Program-made: the position numbers and the translations under genes
NCBI GenBank assembly: GCA_023384675.1
Contig: JAHDVK010000015.1
Coordinates: 62,001-126,000, forward strand
DNA: 64,000 bases
Origin: Bryobacteraceae bacterium
GTDB taxonomy: Bacteria; Acidobacteriota; Terriglobia; Bryobacterales; Bryobacteraceae
Direction: 5' to 3'
Notes under the pieces: generated by a model
Database searches by the model: none
What the model saw: the letters and a program-made list of their open reading frames with translations, nothing else
Told to the model about the DNA's origin: nothing
Part shown: positions 44,981 through 54,007 of the stretch, in pieces
How the letters are laid out: every line of letters begins with the position of its first letter
Numbering within the stretch: position 1 is the stretch's first letter

Positions 44981-45408
44981 CTGGCAACCCGTACCTTCAG
45001 CGCGTCGATGAACTCGTCCACTCCGCAGAGCCTGTCCAACTCGTTTGTCTGCTCACCCAGGCGCTCTGTGAACGGATCGCCGCAGCGCGTGTTGCGCTGC
45101 GCGCGGGAGACATCCGCTCGCGCGCAACAGAGATCAGCCGCGCGATCGCAATCGTGGGGGAATTGGCACAATCACTCGATCCAAGCGCTGACTTTTCGTT
45201 CTCCTTGCGTCTGCAGCAGGTTTATTCATTCATGACCGAACGCCTGCTTGCGTCGAACAGCGAGCAATCGGAGGCCCCGTTGATTGAAGCGCACCGGGTT
45301 GCGGCGATTCTTGCTGACGCCTGGAGCGGGATTGAGTCGACAACCGTACACTCTCACTTCAACGTAAAGGGACCGCGGGATCAGACTCGGCTGAGTTTTT
45401 GTGGCTGA
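44977..45408 (+). CDS. fliS: Flagellin export chaperone FliS
   Basis: 143 residues. NPYLQRVDELVHSAEPVQLV CLL is the FliS N-terminal signature (NPYxxxxVxTAxPxxLVxxL), followed by a four-helix bundle. It binds the flagellin C-terminus to prevent early polymerisation. It is coupled to flaG. Its last 50 bases overlap the convergent flgJ-like gene. The flagellin gene itself is not in the window. Confidence 0.85.
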   Translation: MTGNPYLQRVDELVHSAEPVQLVCLLTQALCERIAAARVALRAGDIRSRATEISRAIAIVGELAQSLDPSADFSFSLRLQQVYSFMTERLLASNSEQSEAPLIEAHRVAAILADAWSGIESTTVHSHFNVKGPRDQTRLSFCG

Positions 45409-45655
45409 CCGCGTTGAGTAAGCCGTTATTGATGAGTGCGGCAAGGCCGAGTCCGCCATTGGCACTGAGAACAGAAGCGAATTGCTGCTCGGCGAACTCG
45501 GTGATCGAGTCTGTGGATGCGTCGCCGCCAGTGCTTTCGCGGGTGGAGCGCAGCATTTGCGCGATCAAGAGCGCTTCAAATTGCTGGGCGGCTTCGCGCA
45601 CGTTCGGGTTGTCCGGAGCGGGTGGAGCTAACAAGACGGATGTTTCGATCTGCAC
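45359..45655 (-). CDS. flgJ: Rod-binding protein, FlgJ N-terminal domain only
   Basis: 98 residues from a GTG sharing a base with the flgI stop. NVREAAQQFEALLIAQMLRS is the rod-capping FlgJ motif. The muramidase domain of gammaproteobacterial FlgJ is absent, as in many other phyla. It acts in the periplasm as scaffold for rod assembly. It is last in the flgF-G-A-H-I-J operon and overlaps fliS on the other strand by 50 bases. Confidence 0.85.
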   Translation of the reverse strand: MQIETSVLLAPPAPDNPNVREAAQQFEALLIAQMLRSTRESTGGDASTDSITEFAEQQFASVLSANGGLGLAALINNGLLNAVSHKNSAESDPAVPLR

Positions 45656-46746
45656 TAGATCACCTCCAGGTCGGCTTCCAGCGCTCCGGCAGCTTTGAGG
45701 CTTTGCAGGACCACGATGACGTCACGCGCGGTGGAGCCGATGGCCGTGAGCGCTTTGACAAGGTCTTCGACGGTGGCGCCTTCCTTGAGCAGGATATGGC
45801 GGGCCTGTTCCTCGCGGGCGCTGAGGTTGACATCGGGAACCACCGCAGTTTCGCCTGAGGCGAGCGGGTTTGGCTGGGAGACTTGAAAGGCTGTCTGGAC
45901 TTCAACCGAGAGGTTCCCGTGGAGGATTGCGACGGGCCGTATGCGGACCTCTTTCCCGAGCGCGATGGTGCCGGTTCTTTCATTGATCACGATGCGGGCC
46001 CGCCGGTCGGCCTGGAGTGTGACTGACTCGACCGCGGCGAGGAAATCGACGGTTCGGCCGGCGAAAGCGGAAGGGACAGACAGGTGGAGCGAGCCGGCGC
46101 TTTCGGAGCGGGCGACTTCGGCGCCAAACCTCTGGTTGATGGCCTCGGCCATGCGGGAAGCGGTGGTGAAGTCGGCGGTGTGCAATTGAAGGCGCAATTC
46201 GTTTTCCGGCATAACGGACGGCGCCGCGAGTTCCACGATCGCGCCGTTGGGGATGCGGCCGGCGGTGGGGTGGTTAACGGTGATTGTATTGGCGGCGCCA
46301 CGGCCGGCGGCGAAGCCGCCGGTGACAACCGATCCCTGCGCGACGGCGAAGACACGGCCGTCGGCGGCGCGCAACGGAGTGAGCACCAACAATCCGCCTT
46401 GCAGGTTGGTGGCGTCGCCGATGGCGGCTACCTGCACGTCGATTCTCGCGCCGGACTGGGCGAAGGCGGGGAGGTTCGCGGTGACCATGACGGCGGCGGT
46501 ATTGCGGACCAGGATGGCCATGGGGTTCACTTGCACGCCCATGCGTTCAAGCAGATTCGTCAGGGTTTGCGCGCTGAAAAAGGTTTGGCGTTTATCGCCG
46601 GTCCCATTGAGGCCGACGACGAGCCCGTAGCCGAGCAACTGGTTTTCGCGGACGCCCTCGATAGCGGCGAGTTCTTTCACGCGGACGTCTGGGGAAGCCG
46701 CCATGCCGGGAACCGCGAGGAAAAGGAACAGGAGAATGATCAGCAT
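45655..46746 (-). CDS. flgI: Flagellar P-ring protein FlgI
   Basis: 363 residues with a signal peptide (MLIILLFLFLAVPGMAASPD). VKELAAIEGVRENQLLGYGL VVGLNGTGD is the family signature, and LTNLLERMGVQVNP follows. It forms the bushing in the peptidoglycan layer around the rod. It lies between flgH (9 bases upstream) and flgJ (one-base overlap). Confidence 0.95.
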   Translation of the reverse strand: MLIILLFLFLAVPGMAASPDVRVKELAAIEGVRENQLLGYGLVVGLNGTGDKRQTFFSAQTLTNLLERMGVQVNPMAILVRNTAAVMVTANLPAFAQSGARIDVQVAAIGDATNLQGGLLVLTPLRAADGRVFAVAQGSVVTGGFAAGRGAANTITVNHPTAGRIPNGAIVELAAPSVMPENELRLQLHTADFTTASRMAEAINQRFGAEVARSESAGSLHLSVPSAFAGRTVDFLAAVESVTLQADRRARIVINERTGTIALGKEVRIRPVAILHGNLSVEVQTAFQVSQPNPLASGETAVVPDVNLSAREEQARHILLKEGATVEDLVKALTAIGSTARDVIVVLQSLKAAGALEADLEVI

Positions 46747-46755
46747 TGGTATTTC

Positions 46756-47460
46756 TCAAAACGGGAGTATGCCCATGAGGAGCCGGTAGAGGAAGTTGGG
46801 CCGCCGGACGCCATCGCCGACGATGCCCTTGCCGTCGATGCGAACTTCGAGATCGGAAATCCGGTCGGAGGAGATTCTGTTGAAGGAGTTGAGGTCATTC
46901 CAGCGGATGATCCCGCGGACGGTGACCTTTTGCTTTTCGCTGTTAACGACGATGTCCTTGGCACCCTCGACAACAAGGTTGCCATTGGGAAGGACATGCA
47001 CGACGCGCGCGGCAAGCGAGGTTCGGAGATCGCTCTCGCGGGTAGTTTCGCCCTGGCCGTCCAGTTTTTGGCCGCCACCCATGCCGGCGAGCGCAGAGAG
47101 CGGGCCGGCCGGGCGAGTGGGCCCGCCAAGGGCGGACACGGAAGCGGATGCCTCACTCTTGCGGCTGAACCGCGTGGCACCGCGCGAGATGGCGGAAGCG
47201 CGGTCGGCGACGACGATGGTGACGATGTCGCCAGGTTGCGCCGCGCGGAGGTCGCGGGCGAGTTCGGCATAGCGGCCGGAAGGGACATACAACGATCCGG
47301 GGGCGGTTGCCGCAACAGGAGGAGGATCTTCGAGCGAACGCAGATAGGCGTCCAAGGAACTTTCCGGCCGGGGTGCATTGCGGGCTTTTTCGGCTGCAGA
47401 GCAAACCGGAGTGGTGATGGTGAGGAGGATTGCACTAAGGATTGTGGCGCCGGATGTCAT
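46756..47460 (-). CDS. flgH: Flagellar L-ring lipoprotein FlgH
   Basis: 234 residues with an export signal ending TPVCSAAEK, where the Cys is a likely lipidation site. SLYVPSGRYAELARDLRAAQ PGDIVTIVVAD and the C-terminal NLVVEGAKDIVVNSEKQKVT VRGIIRWNDLN are typical. It forms the outer-membrane bushing. Its start overlaps flgA by 26 bases and has GGAGA as ribosome site. Confidence 0.93.
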   Translation of the reverse strand: MTSGATILSAILLTITTPVCSAAEKARNAPRPESSLDAYLRSLEDPPPVAATAPGSLYVPSGRYAELARDLRAAQPGDIVTIVVADRASAISRGATRFSRKSEASASVSALGGPTRPAGPLSALAGMGGGQKLDGQGETTRESDLRTSLAARVVHVLPNGNLVVEGAKDIVVNSEKQKVTVRGIIRWNDLNSFNRISSDRISDLEVRIDGKGIVGDGVRRPNFLYRLLMGILPF

Positions 47461-48373
47461 CTGGGGTCTCCTGAGCGATGAAGGCCTGCCGCGGCCCTTC
47501 GATTTGGGCTTTGAAGCGGCTCTTGTTCAAAGGGTTTTCAAGAATGATCATTTCGCCGCGCCTGCCTGAGGTCACGGCCCGGGCCTGGATCAGGACGCGG
47601 TCGAGTCCGGCGATCCGGACCGCGACAGGGTCGCCGGAATTCACTTCCCGGACCGGGGCAAGTTGCGCGGCGCGGACCGGTTGGCCCTTTTTGGCGGCGG
47701 CGCGGAGCCGCTGTCCGGTTGCGGCATGAGCGTGCAGGAGCAAGCCTGGCGGAGCGCGAGGGCAGGGAATCGCTTCGAAGGCGATGTCCTCGGAGGCGAG
47801 GACGGATCCCGGGGGCAGGTCCTTTTGAAAGACGAGGATGTGCTGGTTCGCGTCAACGCGGACCGATGCCCATACGGGGACGCTCTGCCCCTCGCCGTGG
47901 CTCAGTCTGCCCCGCAGGATGACGGGTTTTGCGCCGCGGCAGTCGTCGAACGTTTGAGGCGGTGGCCAGACGAATTCGAGCTCGCCTTGAGGCACGGGCA
48001 TGCGCGAATAATCCAGCAGAGTGACTGCTGCGTCAGCCGCGCCGCCCGCCTTCACCCACGCGTGGACGGCTGCGGATTGCAGAATCTGCTGGGAAAGCGG
48101 CTGGGTGCGGCGCTCGATACAGAGAACAGCGTGGTGGTCCAGTTCGAGTCCGATTGAGCGGGCGATGCGGCGGAGTTCGGCGGGCTGGAGGAAACGGCGG
48201 ACGCCGGGGCGAGGCGCAGAAAAGAGCGGCGGATTTTCAGAGAGCGCGGCAAGCCCTGGGACGGCGGCGGCGAGGTCGGAGGCGCGGACGGTGGGGCCGG
48301 CGACGGTGAGGCATTCGGCCGGGACCGAGGCTGGCAGCAGCGGCAGGACGAGGAGTGCGGGCCAGATTTTCAC
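47435..48373 (-). CDS. flgA: Flagella basal body P-ring formation protein FlgA
   Basis: 312 residues from a GTG at 48373 (MKIWPALLVLPLLPASVPAE) behind GGGAG at eight bases; a GTG five codons earlier overlaps the flgG stop and is an alternative. The C-terminal SAF-like chaperone domain (LPPGSVLASEDIAF, ATGQRLRAAAKKGQPVRAAQ, NSGDPVAVRIAGLDRVLIQA) is clear. A longer N-terminal part than in E. coli is present. It is the periplasmic chaperone for FlgI. Confidence 0.88.
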   Translation of the reverse strand: MKIWPALLVLPLLPASVPAECLTVAGPTVRASDLAAAVPGLAALSENPPLFSAPRPGVRRFLQPAELRRIARSIGLELDHHAVLCIERRTQPLSQQILQSAAVHAWVKAGGAADAAVTLLDYSRMPVPQGELEFVWPPPQTFDDCRGAKPVILRGRLSHGEGQSVPVWASVRVDANQHILVFQKDLPPGSVLASEDIAFEAIPCPRAPPGLLLHAHAATGQRLRAAAKKGQPVRAAQLAPVREVNSGDPVAVRIAGLDRVLIQARAVTSGRRGEMIILENPLNKSRFKAQIEGPRQAFIAQETPDDIRRHNP

Positions 48374-48387
48374 GAACCTGTCTCCCA

Positions 48388-49179
48388 CTACCGCGACATG
48401 TTGTTGACCTGGCCGTACATTTCATCGGCGGCGCGGACGACCTTGGAGTTAGCCTCATAAGCGCGCTGGCTGACGATGAGATTGATGAATTCCTCGACCA
48501 CACTGACGTTGGACTGCTCGACGAAGCCTTGCAGGAGCGAGCCGAGTCCTTCCTGGCCTCCCGGGTTGCCGACCGTGGGTTCGCCGGAGGCATCGGTGGT
48601 GAGGTAGAGGTTGCGGCCGAGACTGTTGAGGCCGGCGGGGTTTGCGAAATTGGCGAGTTGAATCTGTCCGGCGAGCTGCGCGTTGGGCTGGCCGGGCAGG
48701 GTAAAGCTGACGGTGCCATCGGCAGCGACGGCGACGTTCTGAGCCTCGGGCGGAAGAGTGATCTGCGGTTCGAGGGGGTCACCTTCCATCGTGACGAGAT
48801 TGCCGTCGCGGTCGAGATGAAACTGGCCGGCACGGGTGAAGGCGATCTCACCGGTGGGGCGGCGGACCTGGAAGAAGCCGCGGCCTTCGATGACGAGGTC
48901 GAGGGGATTGTTCGTGGTAGAAAAGCTGCCCTGGGCGAAGGAGATGGCGTTGGAGACGGTGCGGGTACCGAGCCCGAGCTGAAGGCCGCTGGGGATGATC
49001 GTTTGCGCCCCCGCGGCGGAGCCGGGCTGCGTCACGGTCTGGTAGAGCAGGTCCTGAAACTGCGCGCGGCGCATTTTGAAGCCGACGGTATTCGCGTTTG
49101 CGAGATTATGAGCAATGTTGTCGACATTGGTCTGCTGGGCATTCATGCCGCTCGCGGCGCTAAATAAGGCTCTAATCAT
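48388..49179 (-). CDS. flgG: Flagellar distal rod protein FlgG
   Basis: 263 residues. MIRALFSAASGMNAQQTNVD NIAHNLANANTVGFK is the axial-protein N-terminus. GRGFFQVRRPTGEIAFTRAG QFHLDRDGNLV and the C-terminal NVSVVEEFINLIVSQRAYEA NSKVV complete FlgG. It forms the distal rod in the periplasm. It is second in the leftward operon, 27 bases after flgF. Confidence 0.95.
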   Translation of the reverse strand: MIRALFSAASGMNAQQTNVDNIAHNLANANTVGFKMRRAQFQDLLYQTVTQPGSAAGAQTIIPSGLQLGLGTRTVSNAISFAQGSFSTTNNPLDLVIEGRGFFQVRRPTGEIAFTRAGQFHLDRDGNLVTMEGDPLEPQITLPPEAQNVAVAADGTVSFTLPGQPNAQLAGQIQLANFANPAGLNSLGRNLYLTTDASGEPTVGNPGGQEGLGSLLQGFVEQSNVSVVEEFINLIVSQRAYEANSKVVRAADEMYGQVNNMSR

Positions 49180-49206
49180 GGCGTATGTGACTCCATCTAT
49201 CTGCTT

Positions 49207-49959
49207 CTAGGATTGAACGCGGGCGATTTCCTCGACGGCCCGGCGGTTCATTTCTCCGCCAATTTGCATGGCTTTCTGGAGGGTTTCGAACTGGCGGAGG
49301 ACATGCACCAGCCGGATGGCAGCCTCGGCGGGGCCGAGGTTCGCGGATTCAAGCGCCCCCTGGCGGAGTTCGGCCTGGGCGGGCGCGAGTTGCTTGAGGG
49401 TGTCCACATCAAGGGGGAAGTAGGCGCCCTGGCGGCGCACGAGCGTCCGCGAATCGGGCGGGCCGACAATCTTGAGGCGGCCGAGCGGCAGATCGCGCTG
49501 GAGCACCGTGCCATCGGCGCCGATCTGCAGGGGAAGCAGCGGATCGGCCTGAATCCGGCGTGGTTCGAGGGTGTGGATTTCATAGCCCTCGCGGGTGGTC
49601 AAGCGGCCGTCTGGTCCGACCTGAAGGGGGCCGCCGCGCGTGAGGAGGGGTCCCGCGGGGCCGTCGGCGATCAGGAAGCCGGGACCGGAGATGGCGAGAT
49701 CGAAGGGGTCTCCGGTCATGGTGAGTGAACCCTGGCTCAGGTCGACCCACTGGTTTTCGACGACGGGTGAAAGAGGCTGGGCAGGAGCGAGGCCGAGCGC
49801 GGCAGCCTGCCGCGCCGCTTCGGTGAGGAAAGTGTTGTAGGACTCCCGGCCGGCCTTGTAGCCGGCGGTGGAGGAGTTGGCCATGTTATTCGCCAGCAGA
49901 TCCAGCGCCTCGATGCGGGACCGAAGCCCGGAGGCGGCGGTAATGGTCAGGGGGTCCAT
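49207..49959 (-). CDS. flgF: Flagellar proximal rod protein FlgF
   Basis: 250 residues from ATG 49957-49959 behind GGAGA; the frame extends to 50001 but adds a poor leader. MDPLTITAASGLRSRIEALD LLANNMANSSTAGYK is the rod-protein signature. GDPFDLAISGPGFLIADGPA and a C-terminal helix (AIRLVHVLRQFETLQKAMQI) follow. It is the first gene of the leftward rod/ring operon, divergent from fliK. Confidence 0.87.
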   Translation of the reverse strand: MDPLTITAASGLRSRIEALDLLANNMANSSTAGYKAGRESYNTFLTEAARQAAALGLAPAQPLSPVVENQWVDLSQGSLTMTGDPFDLAISGPGFLIADGPAGPLLTRGGPLQVGPDGRLTTREGYEIHTLEPRRIQADPLLPLQIGADGTVLQRDLPLGRLKIVGPPDSRTLVRRQGAYFPLDVDTLKQLAPAQAELRQGALESANLGPAEAAIRLVHVLRQFETLQKAMQIGGEMNRRAVEEIARVQS

Positions 49960-50176
49960 TTCGAATTGTCTCCATAAAGGGGCTAGCACGCCGAAGGCCA
50001 ATTCACTATTTCAAGACATTCCATAAAATCTCATGGCATTGGTTTCAAGATGGAGCACCAAAGCAGGAATAGCCGTTCTCCTTTTGAGACAACCAGACGC
50101 TGCATCCGGCTGCGATCTCTTGTTTTCAGCGGTTTTCCGATTTGGCCCCATTCATGCAGCATGCTTGCCCGTGACG
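49960..50176. promoter_or_regulatory. Divergent control region between flgF and fliK
   Basis: A relatively AT-rich gap between the two flagellar operons. On the + strand TTCACT (50002-50007), 16 bases, TAAAAT (50024-50029) is a weak sigma-70 candidate. I find no exact sigma-28 or sigma-54 consensus. It presumably carries the promoters of both operons. Confidence 0.4.
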
Positions 50177-51871
50177 ATGTGCGGCCTTGAGCTTCAGTCG
50201 ATGGAAATGACGGATGCCGGCGTGGCGGCATGGCGGGGGGATCCGTGCTGCACAGGGTCATTCACCGCGGAGATCGGGCAATGGTTGAATGCGGGTGGGA
50301 CGGACGGACTGGAGGACGCAGCGGATGCGGATGCGGAGCAGCCCGAGCGGGACGAACGGTCCGAGTCTGGTGAGAGCGGACAGGAATATGCGGCGCGTCC
50401 GGGATGGCAGGTAAGAGAAAACGAGGTGGCCGCTGCCGCGCAGCCGGAGTTGGCAGGGTGGTTTGAACCGGCGGGCCGGACTCTGGAGCTGACGCCGGGC
50501 AGCGACGCGGATGAACCGGCGGCCCGCGGGGAGTTATGGCGCGCGCCAAGCCGGAGGAGTGCAGTGGGGGACTCCCCGGATGACGGGAGCCAGTCTGCGA
50601 ATACCGGCAATGCGGGCCGGGAAAGGGTGCGCGCGGTTGAGGCGGGCCGTATCGCGGTTCCGGCTATCGAAGCGGCTCAGGCGGTTGAAGCCGCGGATTC
50701 CTGGGTGGCGAGGCCGCGAATGCCTGGCGTGCCGCCCCCGGTTAGTCCGGATGTTGATCCGGGAGGAGCGCGAATTGGGCGTGCGGCGCCGCGGGGGGAT
50801 CAAGCGGTGGCGGCCGGGGCTGACGAGCGGGCCGGTCCAAGAGTGGCGGGTTTGCCGCTCGATGGTCATCGGCGGGTATTGAGAGCGGCTGCGGCGGGGA
50901 ATGCAGCGCAGGGTCCGGTGGCCGGCGGGGTGAGTTCAGGTTTGCGGGAGGGCGAATTGCCGGTGGCGGCATTCGCGCTGCGGCGGCCGTTCGCGCCTGG
51001 GGATCGGGCGGAGCGGGCCGCCGGAACGAGCACCGGCGAGGCCGTCGAACGCTTGGGGGCGGCAGACCGGCTCGTGGGAGTGCACGCGAAATTGCCCGAC
51101 GCGGGCCGGCAAGCACCAAAAGGGACACTCGCAGAGATCCGGTTATCGGATGGGGATGCGAGGGGCGCGGGTCCGGAGGTTGGCCGCATGCAGGTTGGGG
51201 TTGGAGGCCCGGAGGGTGAGCCAGAGTCCATTTTGGAGATTTTGCAGGAGAGATTGGGCAGGGTTGGGGGAGACGCGGAAAGGCCCGAACTGACGGAAGC
51301 GGGAGCGAAGGCCGAGTCCAGCAAGGTTGATCATGCGGGTGGAGAACCCTCGTTTAGATCGATTGACCACGCCGGCAGCCAGACTAGAGGGCTTGGGGCG
51401 ATGCGCCAGCCAGCGGCGTCTGAGCCGCTTGTCCGGCCGAATGCGTTCTCGGCCCAATCCGAAGAACTGGTGGAGGGGCGTGGCGCGATTCGAGAGCTCC
51501 GGCTGATGGTGGAGGCGGGTCCAGGGAAGCATGTCAGTCTGCGGTTTGTGGAGCAGGGGGGGAGTGTCCACGTGGCGGCGCGTACGCCGGACGCCCGTTT
51601 GGCGGAAGTACTCCGCGCGGATCTGGGCGAGATGAAAGCGCAGGGCTACGAGGACCTGACGGCGGGACCGAGGCTGGCTCTCAAGGCCGCGGAGGTTCCC
51701 CGAGAGGAGGCGGCCCGGGATGCACGGCAAGGCGGTGAGAGCGGGCAAGGGCAGGGAGCGGAAGAGGATTCGGGGGGCGGGGAGGAACGCGGGGGGCTGG
51801 AGCGCTGGCTCGCGGCGCTTGACCGGCAGGGGTTGACGGGCTGGCGTGAAGGAGAAGGAGCAAAGAAATGA
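50177..51871 (+). CDS. fliK: FliK-like flagellar hook-length control protein
   Basis: Up to 564 residues from ATG 50177 (MCGLELQSMEMTDAG); ATGs at 50201 and 50207 are equally possible. Most of the protein is low-complexity Ala/Gly/Arg/Glu-rich sequence, as expected of the FliK ruler. Near the C-terminus AIRELRLMVEAGPGKHVSLR FVEQGGSVHVAARTPDARLA EVLRADLGEMK matches the FliK C-terminal substrate-switch domain. It immediately precedes flgD, overlapping by four bases, the usual place of fliK. It sets hook length and switches export to filament proteins. Confidence 0.75.
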   Translation: MCGLELQSMEMTDAGVAAWRGDPCCTGSFTAEIGQWLNAGGTDGLEDAADADAEQPERDERSESGESGQEYAARPGWQVRENEVAAAAQPELAGWFEPAGRTLELTPGSDADEPAARGELWRAPSRRSAVGDSPDDGSQSANTGNAGRERVRAVEAGRIAVPAIEAAQAVEAADSWVARPRMPGVPPPVSPDVDPGGARIGRAAPRGDQAVAAGADERAGPRVAGLPLDGHRRVLRAAAAGNAAQGPVAGGVSSGLREGELPVAAFALRRPFAPGDRAERAAGTSTGEAVERLGAADRLVGVHAKLPDAGRQAPKGTLAEIRLSDGDARGAGPEVGRMQVGVGGPEGEPESILEILQERLGRVGGDAERPELTEAGAKAESSKVDHAGGEPSFRSIDHAGSQTRGLGAMRQPAASEPLVRPNAFSAQSEELVEGRGAIRELRLMVEAGPGKHVSLRFVEQGGSVHVAARTPDARLAEVLRADLGEMKAQGYEDLTAGPRLALKAAEVPREEAARDARQGGESGQGQGAEEDSGGGEERGGLERWLAALDRQGLTGWREGEGAKK

Positions 51872-52155
51872 ACACACTTGGGATACGAGCGGATGTGACG
51901 GGCGCGGCTGCGCCGGCGAACGCACAGGAGGTGACGCAGTCCGCGAACCGCCTGGCAAATCAGGACATCTTCATGCAATTGCTGGTGGCGCAATTACGCC
52001 ACCAGAATCCGATGAATCCGGCCGACGGGATCGAGTTCATGACGCAACTGACGCAGTTCAGCCAGTTGGAGCAGATGATGAGCGTGCGCAAGGAACTGGA
52101 GTCGATCCGGGGAGTGCTGGAGGCGGCGGGACTGGGTCAACCGGTACATCCATAA
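51868..52155 (+). CDS. flgD: Minimal FlgD, flagellar hook-cap scaffold
   Basis: 95 residues. ANQDIFMQLLVAQLRHQNPM NPADGIEFMTQLTQFSQLEQ is the conserved FlgD N-terminal export/assembly region. The Ig- and Tudor-like cap domains of classical FlgD (about 220 residues) are missing; the gene ends naturally before flgE with no remnant frame. It should still direct hook polymerisation. It is coupled to fliK by ATGA. Confidence 0.85.
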   Translation: MNTLGIRADVTGAAAPANAQEVTQSANRLANQDIFMQLLVAQLRHQNPMNPADGIEFMTQLTQFSQLEQMMSVRKELESIRGVLEAAGLGQPVHP

Positions 52156-52187
52156 GGAGCCGCGGCGAGCAAATAAAAGGAGCATCC

Positions 52188-53438
52188 ATGTTTACATCAT
52201 TTTCGACGGCACTTTCCGCACTTGGGGCCCACACGACCGCAGTGGATGTTGTGGGGAACAATCTGGCGAACCTGAACACGCCGGGCTACAAGGCAAGCGT
52301 GGTGGCATTCAGTGATTTGGTGACACAGTCGCTGGGGGCTGGGCTGGGGACGACGCAAGTTGGGTTCGGCGTGGCCCGGCCAGTGACGATCCGGCAGTTC
52401 TCCCAGGGCGCGATTCAGGCTTCGAGCGGGCCGCTGGACGTGGCGATCCAAGGCGATGGATTCCTGGTGGTGAGGGAGCCGGTGAGCGGCAGCCAGTTGT
52501 ACACAAGGGGCGGCAACCTGCAAGTCAACAAGCAAGGACAGCTGGTAACGGCGACGGGCTTCCGGGTCCAGGGCTGGAATGAGGTGAATGGGGTATTGGA
52601 TGTGACGCAGCCGCCGACGGACGTGCTGGTGCCGGTGGGGTCCCTGCGGGCGCCGGTGGCGACGACGCGGATCGCGGCCGAGCTGAATCTGGACGCATCG
52701 GCGACGGCGGGGCCGCCTCCGGGAACGTTTTCGACTTCGATTGAGGTGTACGATTCGCTGGGTCAGTCGCATGTCATTTCAGTGCGGTTCGAAAAGACCG
52801 CGACGCCCGGCGAGTGGGAGTACACGATGAGTATTCCAGATGCGGATGTGGCGGCTCCGCCCGCGCCGACGGTGACCGGGACGATCGGCTTCGATTCCGA
52901 CGGGCGGATGACGGCCCCGCTGGCGACAGACCCAGCCCCGGAATTGAGTGTGCCCGGCCTGGCGAACGGAGCGACGGATTTGAGTATCCGTTGGGATCTG
53001 TACAACGGGGTTTCGCCGCTGCTGACCCAGTACTCGCAAACTTCCGCGGTGGCCAGCAACGAACAGGACGGGTTTCCGGCGGCCCAACTGATCCGGGTCG
53101 GGATCGGCGATGGGGGGCGGATTCTGGCGCAATACTCGAACGGGCAGCAGGTGGCGGTGGGTCAGCTTGCGATGGCGGCGGTGAGAAATCCCGAGTCGAT
53201 GATCGCGGTTGGGAATAACAATTTTCAACTAAGCGCGCGTTCGGCGCTGCCTGCGATCGGTCTTCCAGGGACCGGGGGCCGGGGTCAGATTCTCGGCGGC
53301 TCGGTGGAATTTTCCACCGTGGACATCGCGCGCGAATTTACGAATCTGATTGTGCTGCAGCGGGGTTACCAGGCAAACGCGAGAGTGGTTTCCACGGTGG
53401 ATGAGATCAGCCAGGAAACGATCAATCTGAAGCGCTAG
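52188..53438 (+). CDS. flgE: Flagellar hook protein FlgE
   Basis: 416 residues from ATG 52188 behind AAGGAG. MFTSFSTALSALGAHTTAVD VVGNNLANLNTPGYK begins the axial-protein N-terminal region. GPLDVAIQGDGFLVV, the FlgE-specific YDSLGQSHVISVRFEKT and the C-terminal VDIAREFTNLIVLQRGYQAN ARVV follow. It forms the hook outside the cell. Confidence 0.93.
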   Translation: MFTSFSTALSALGAHTTAVDVVGNNLANLNTPGYKASVVAFSDLVTQSLGAGLGTTQVGFGVARPVTIRQFSQGAIQASSGPLDVAIQGDGFLVVREPVSGSQLYTRGGNLQVNKQGQLVTATGFRVQGWNEVNGVLDVTQPPTDVLVPVGSLRAPVATTRIAAELNLDASATAGPPPGTFSTSIEVYDSLGQSHVISVRFEKTATPGEWEYTMSIPDADVAAPPAPTVTGTIGFDSDGRMTAPLATDPAPELSVPGLANGATDLSIRWDLYNGVSPLLTQYSQTSAVASNEQDGFPAAQLIRVGIGDGGRILAQYSNGQQVAVGQLAMAAVRNPESMIAVGNNNFQLSARSALPAIGLPGTGGRGQILGGSVEFSTVDIAREFTNLIVLQRGYQANARVVSTVDEISQETINLKR

Positions 53439-53456
53439 CCGGGAGGATGTCCCCTG

Positions 53457-53705
53457 ATGCCAACGCTGGAAGAGATTGCGCCACTGGCGGATGTGCCTCT
53501 CGAAATTGAGGTGGAACTGGACCGCCGCATTATGACGATCGGGGAGATTCTCGAGCTGGATGCGGGGAGCGTCATCCGGATGAGCCGGTCGGCTGGAGAG
53601 AATATCGACATCCTGATTGGGGGCGCGGTGGTGGGATTCGGCGAAATCGTAATCATTGAGGACGCAATGGGAGTCCGGATAACGGATTTCAACCTGGAGG
53701 ACTAA
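53457..53705 (+). CDS. fliN: Flagellar motor switch protein FliN
   Basis: 82 residues made of a single SpoA domain: VPLEIEVELDRRIMTIGEIL, LDAGSVIRMSRSAGENIDIL and GEIVIIEDAMGVRITDF. It forms part of the C-ring and docks the export ATPase. GGGAGG lies before the ATG. A second, larger SpoA protein is encoded at 60909. Confidence 0.93.
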   Translation: MPTLEEIAPLADVPLEIEVELDRRIMTIGEILELDAGSVIRMSRSAGENIDILIGGAVVGFGEIVIIEDAMGVRITDFNLED

Positions 53706-53710
53706 CGCCG

Positions 53711-54007
53711 GTGGAGATCTACGAACAGGCATTTGCGGCGATGTGCGTGCTGCTGCTATTGGGAGCTGCTGTGCTGGTTCTGCGGCGGCAGCAGGCCGGG
53801 CGGCTGTGGCCAGGGTTTGGAAGGCCAAAGGAGCCGGGCTTGCTGACGGTCGAAGACCGGGTGGCGCTGGGCGCGCAGCACCACTTATATGTGATCCAGT
53901 TTGAGCGGCGGCGCGTACTGGTGGTAACGCATCCTGGGGGAGCGAACTTCGGCCCTCCGGCTGAGGGGTTTGGTGCGGTTCTGGAACGGGCGGGGGACGG
54001 GCGATGA
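53711..54007 (+). CDS. fliO: FliO-like flagellar biosynthesis protein
   Basis: 98 residues from a GTG: one N-terminal helix (MCVLLLLGAAVLVLR), then a small cytosolic domain (LLTVEDRVALGAQHHLYVIQ FERRRVLVVTHPGG) with the FliO pattern. It lies between fliN and fliP as expected and helps assemble the FliP ring. It overlaps fliP by four bases. Confidence 0.82.
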   Translation: MEIYEQAFAAMCVLLLLGAAVLVLRRQQAGRLWPGFGRPKEPGLLTVEDRVALGAQHHLYVIQFERRRVLVVTHPGGANFGPPAEGFGAVLERAGDGR

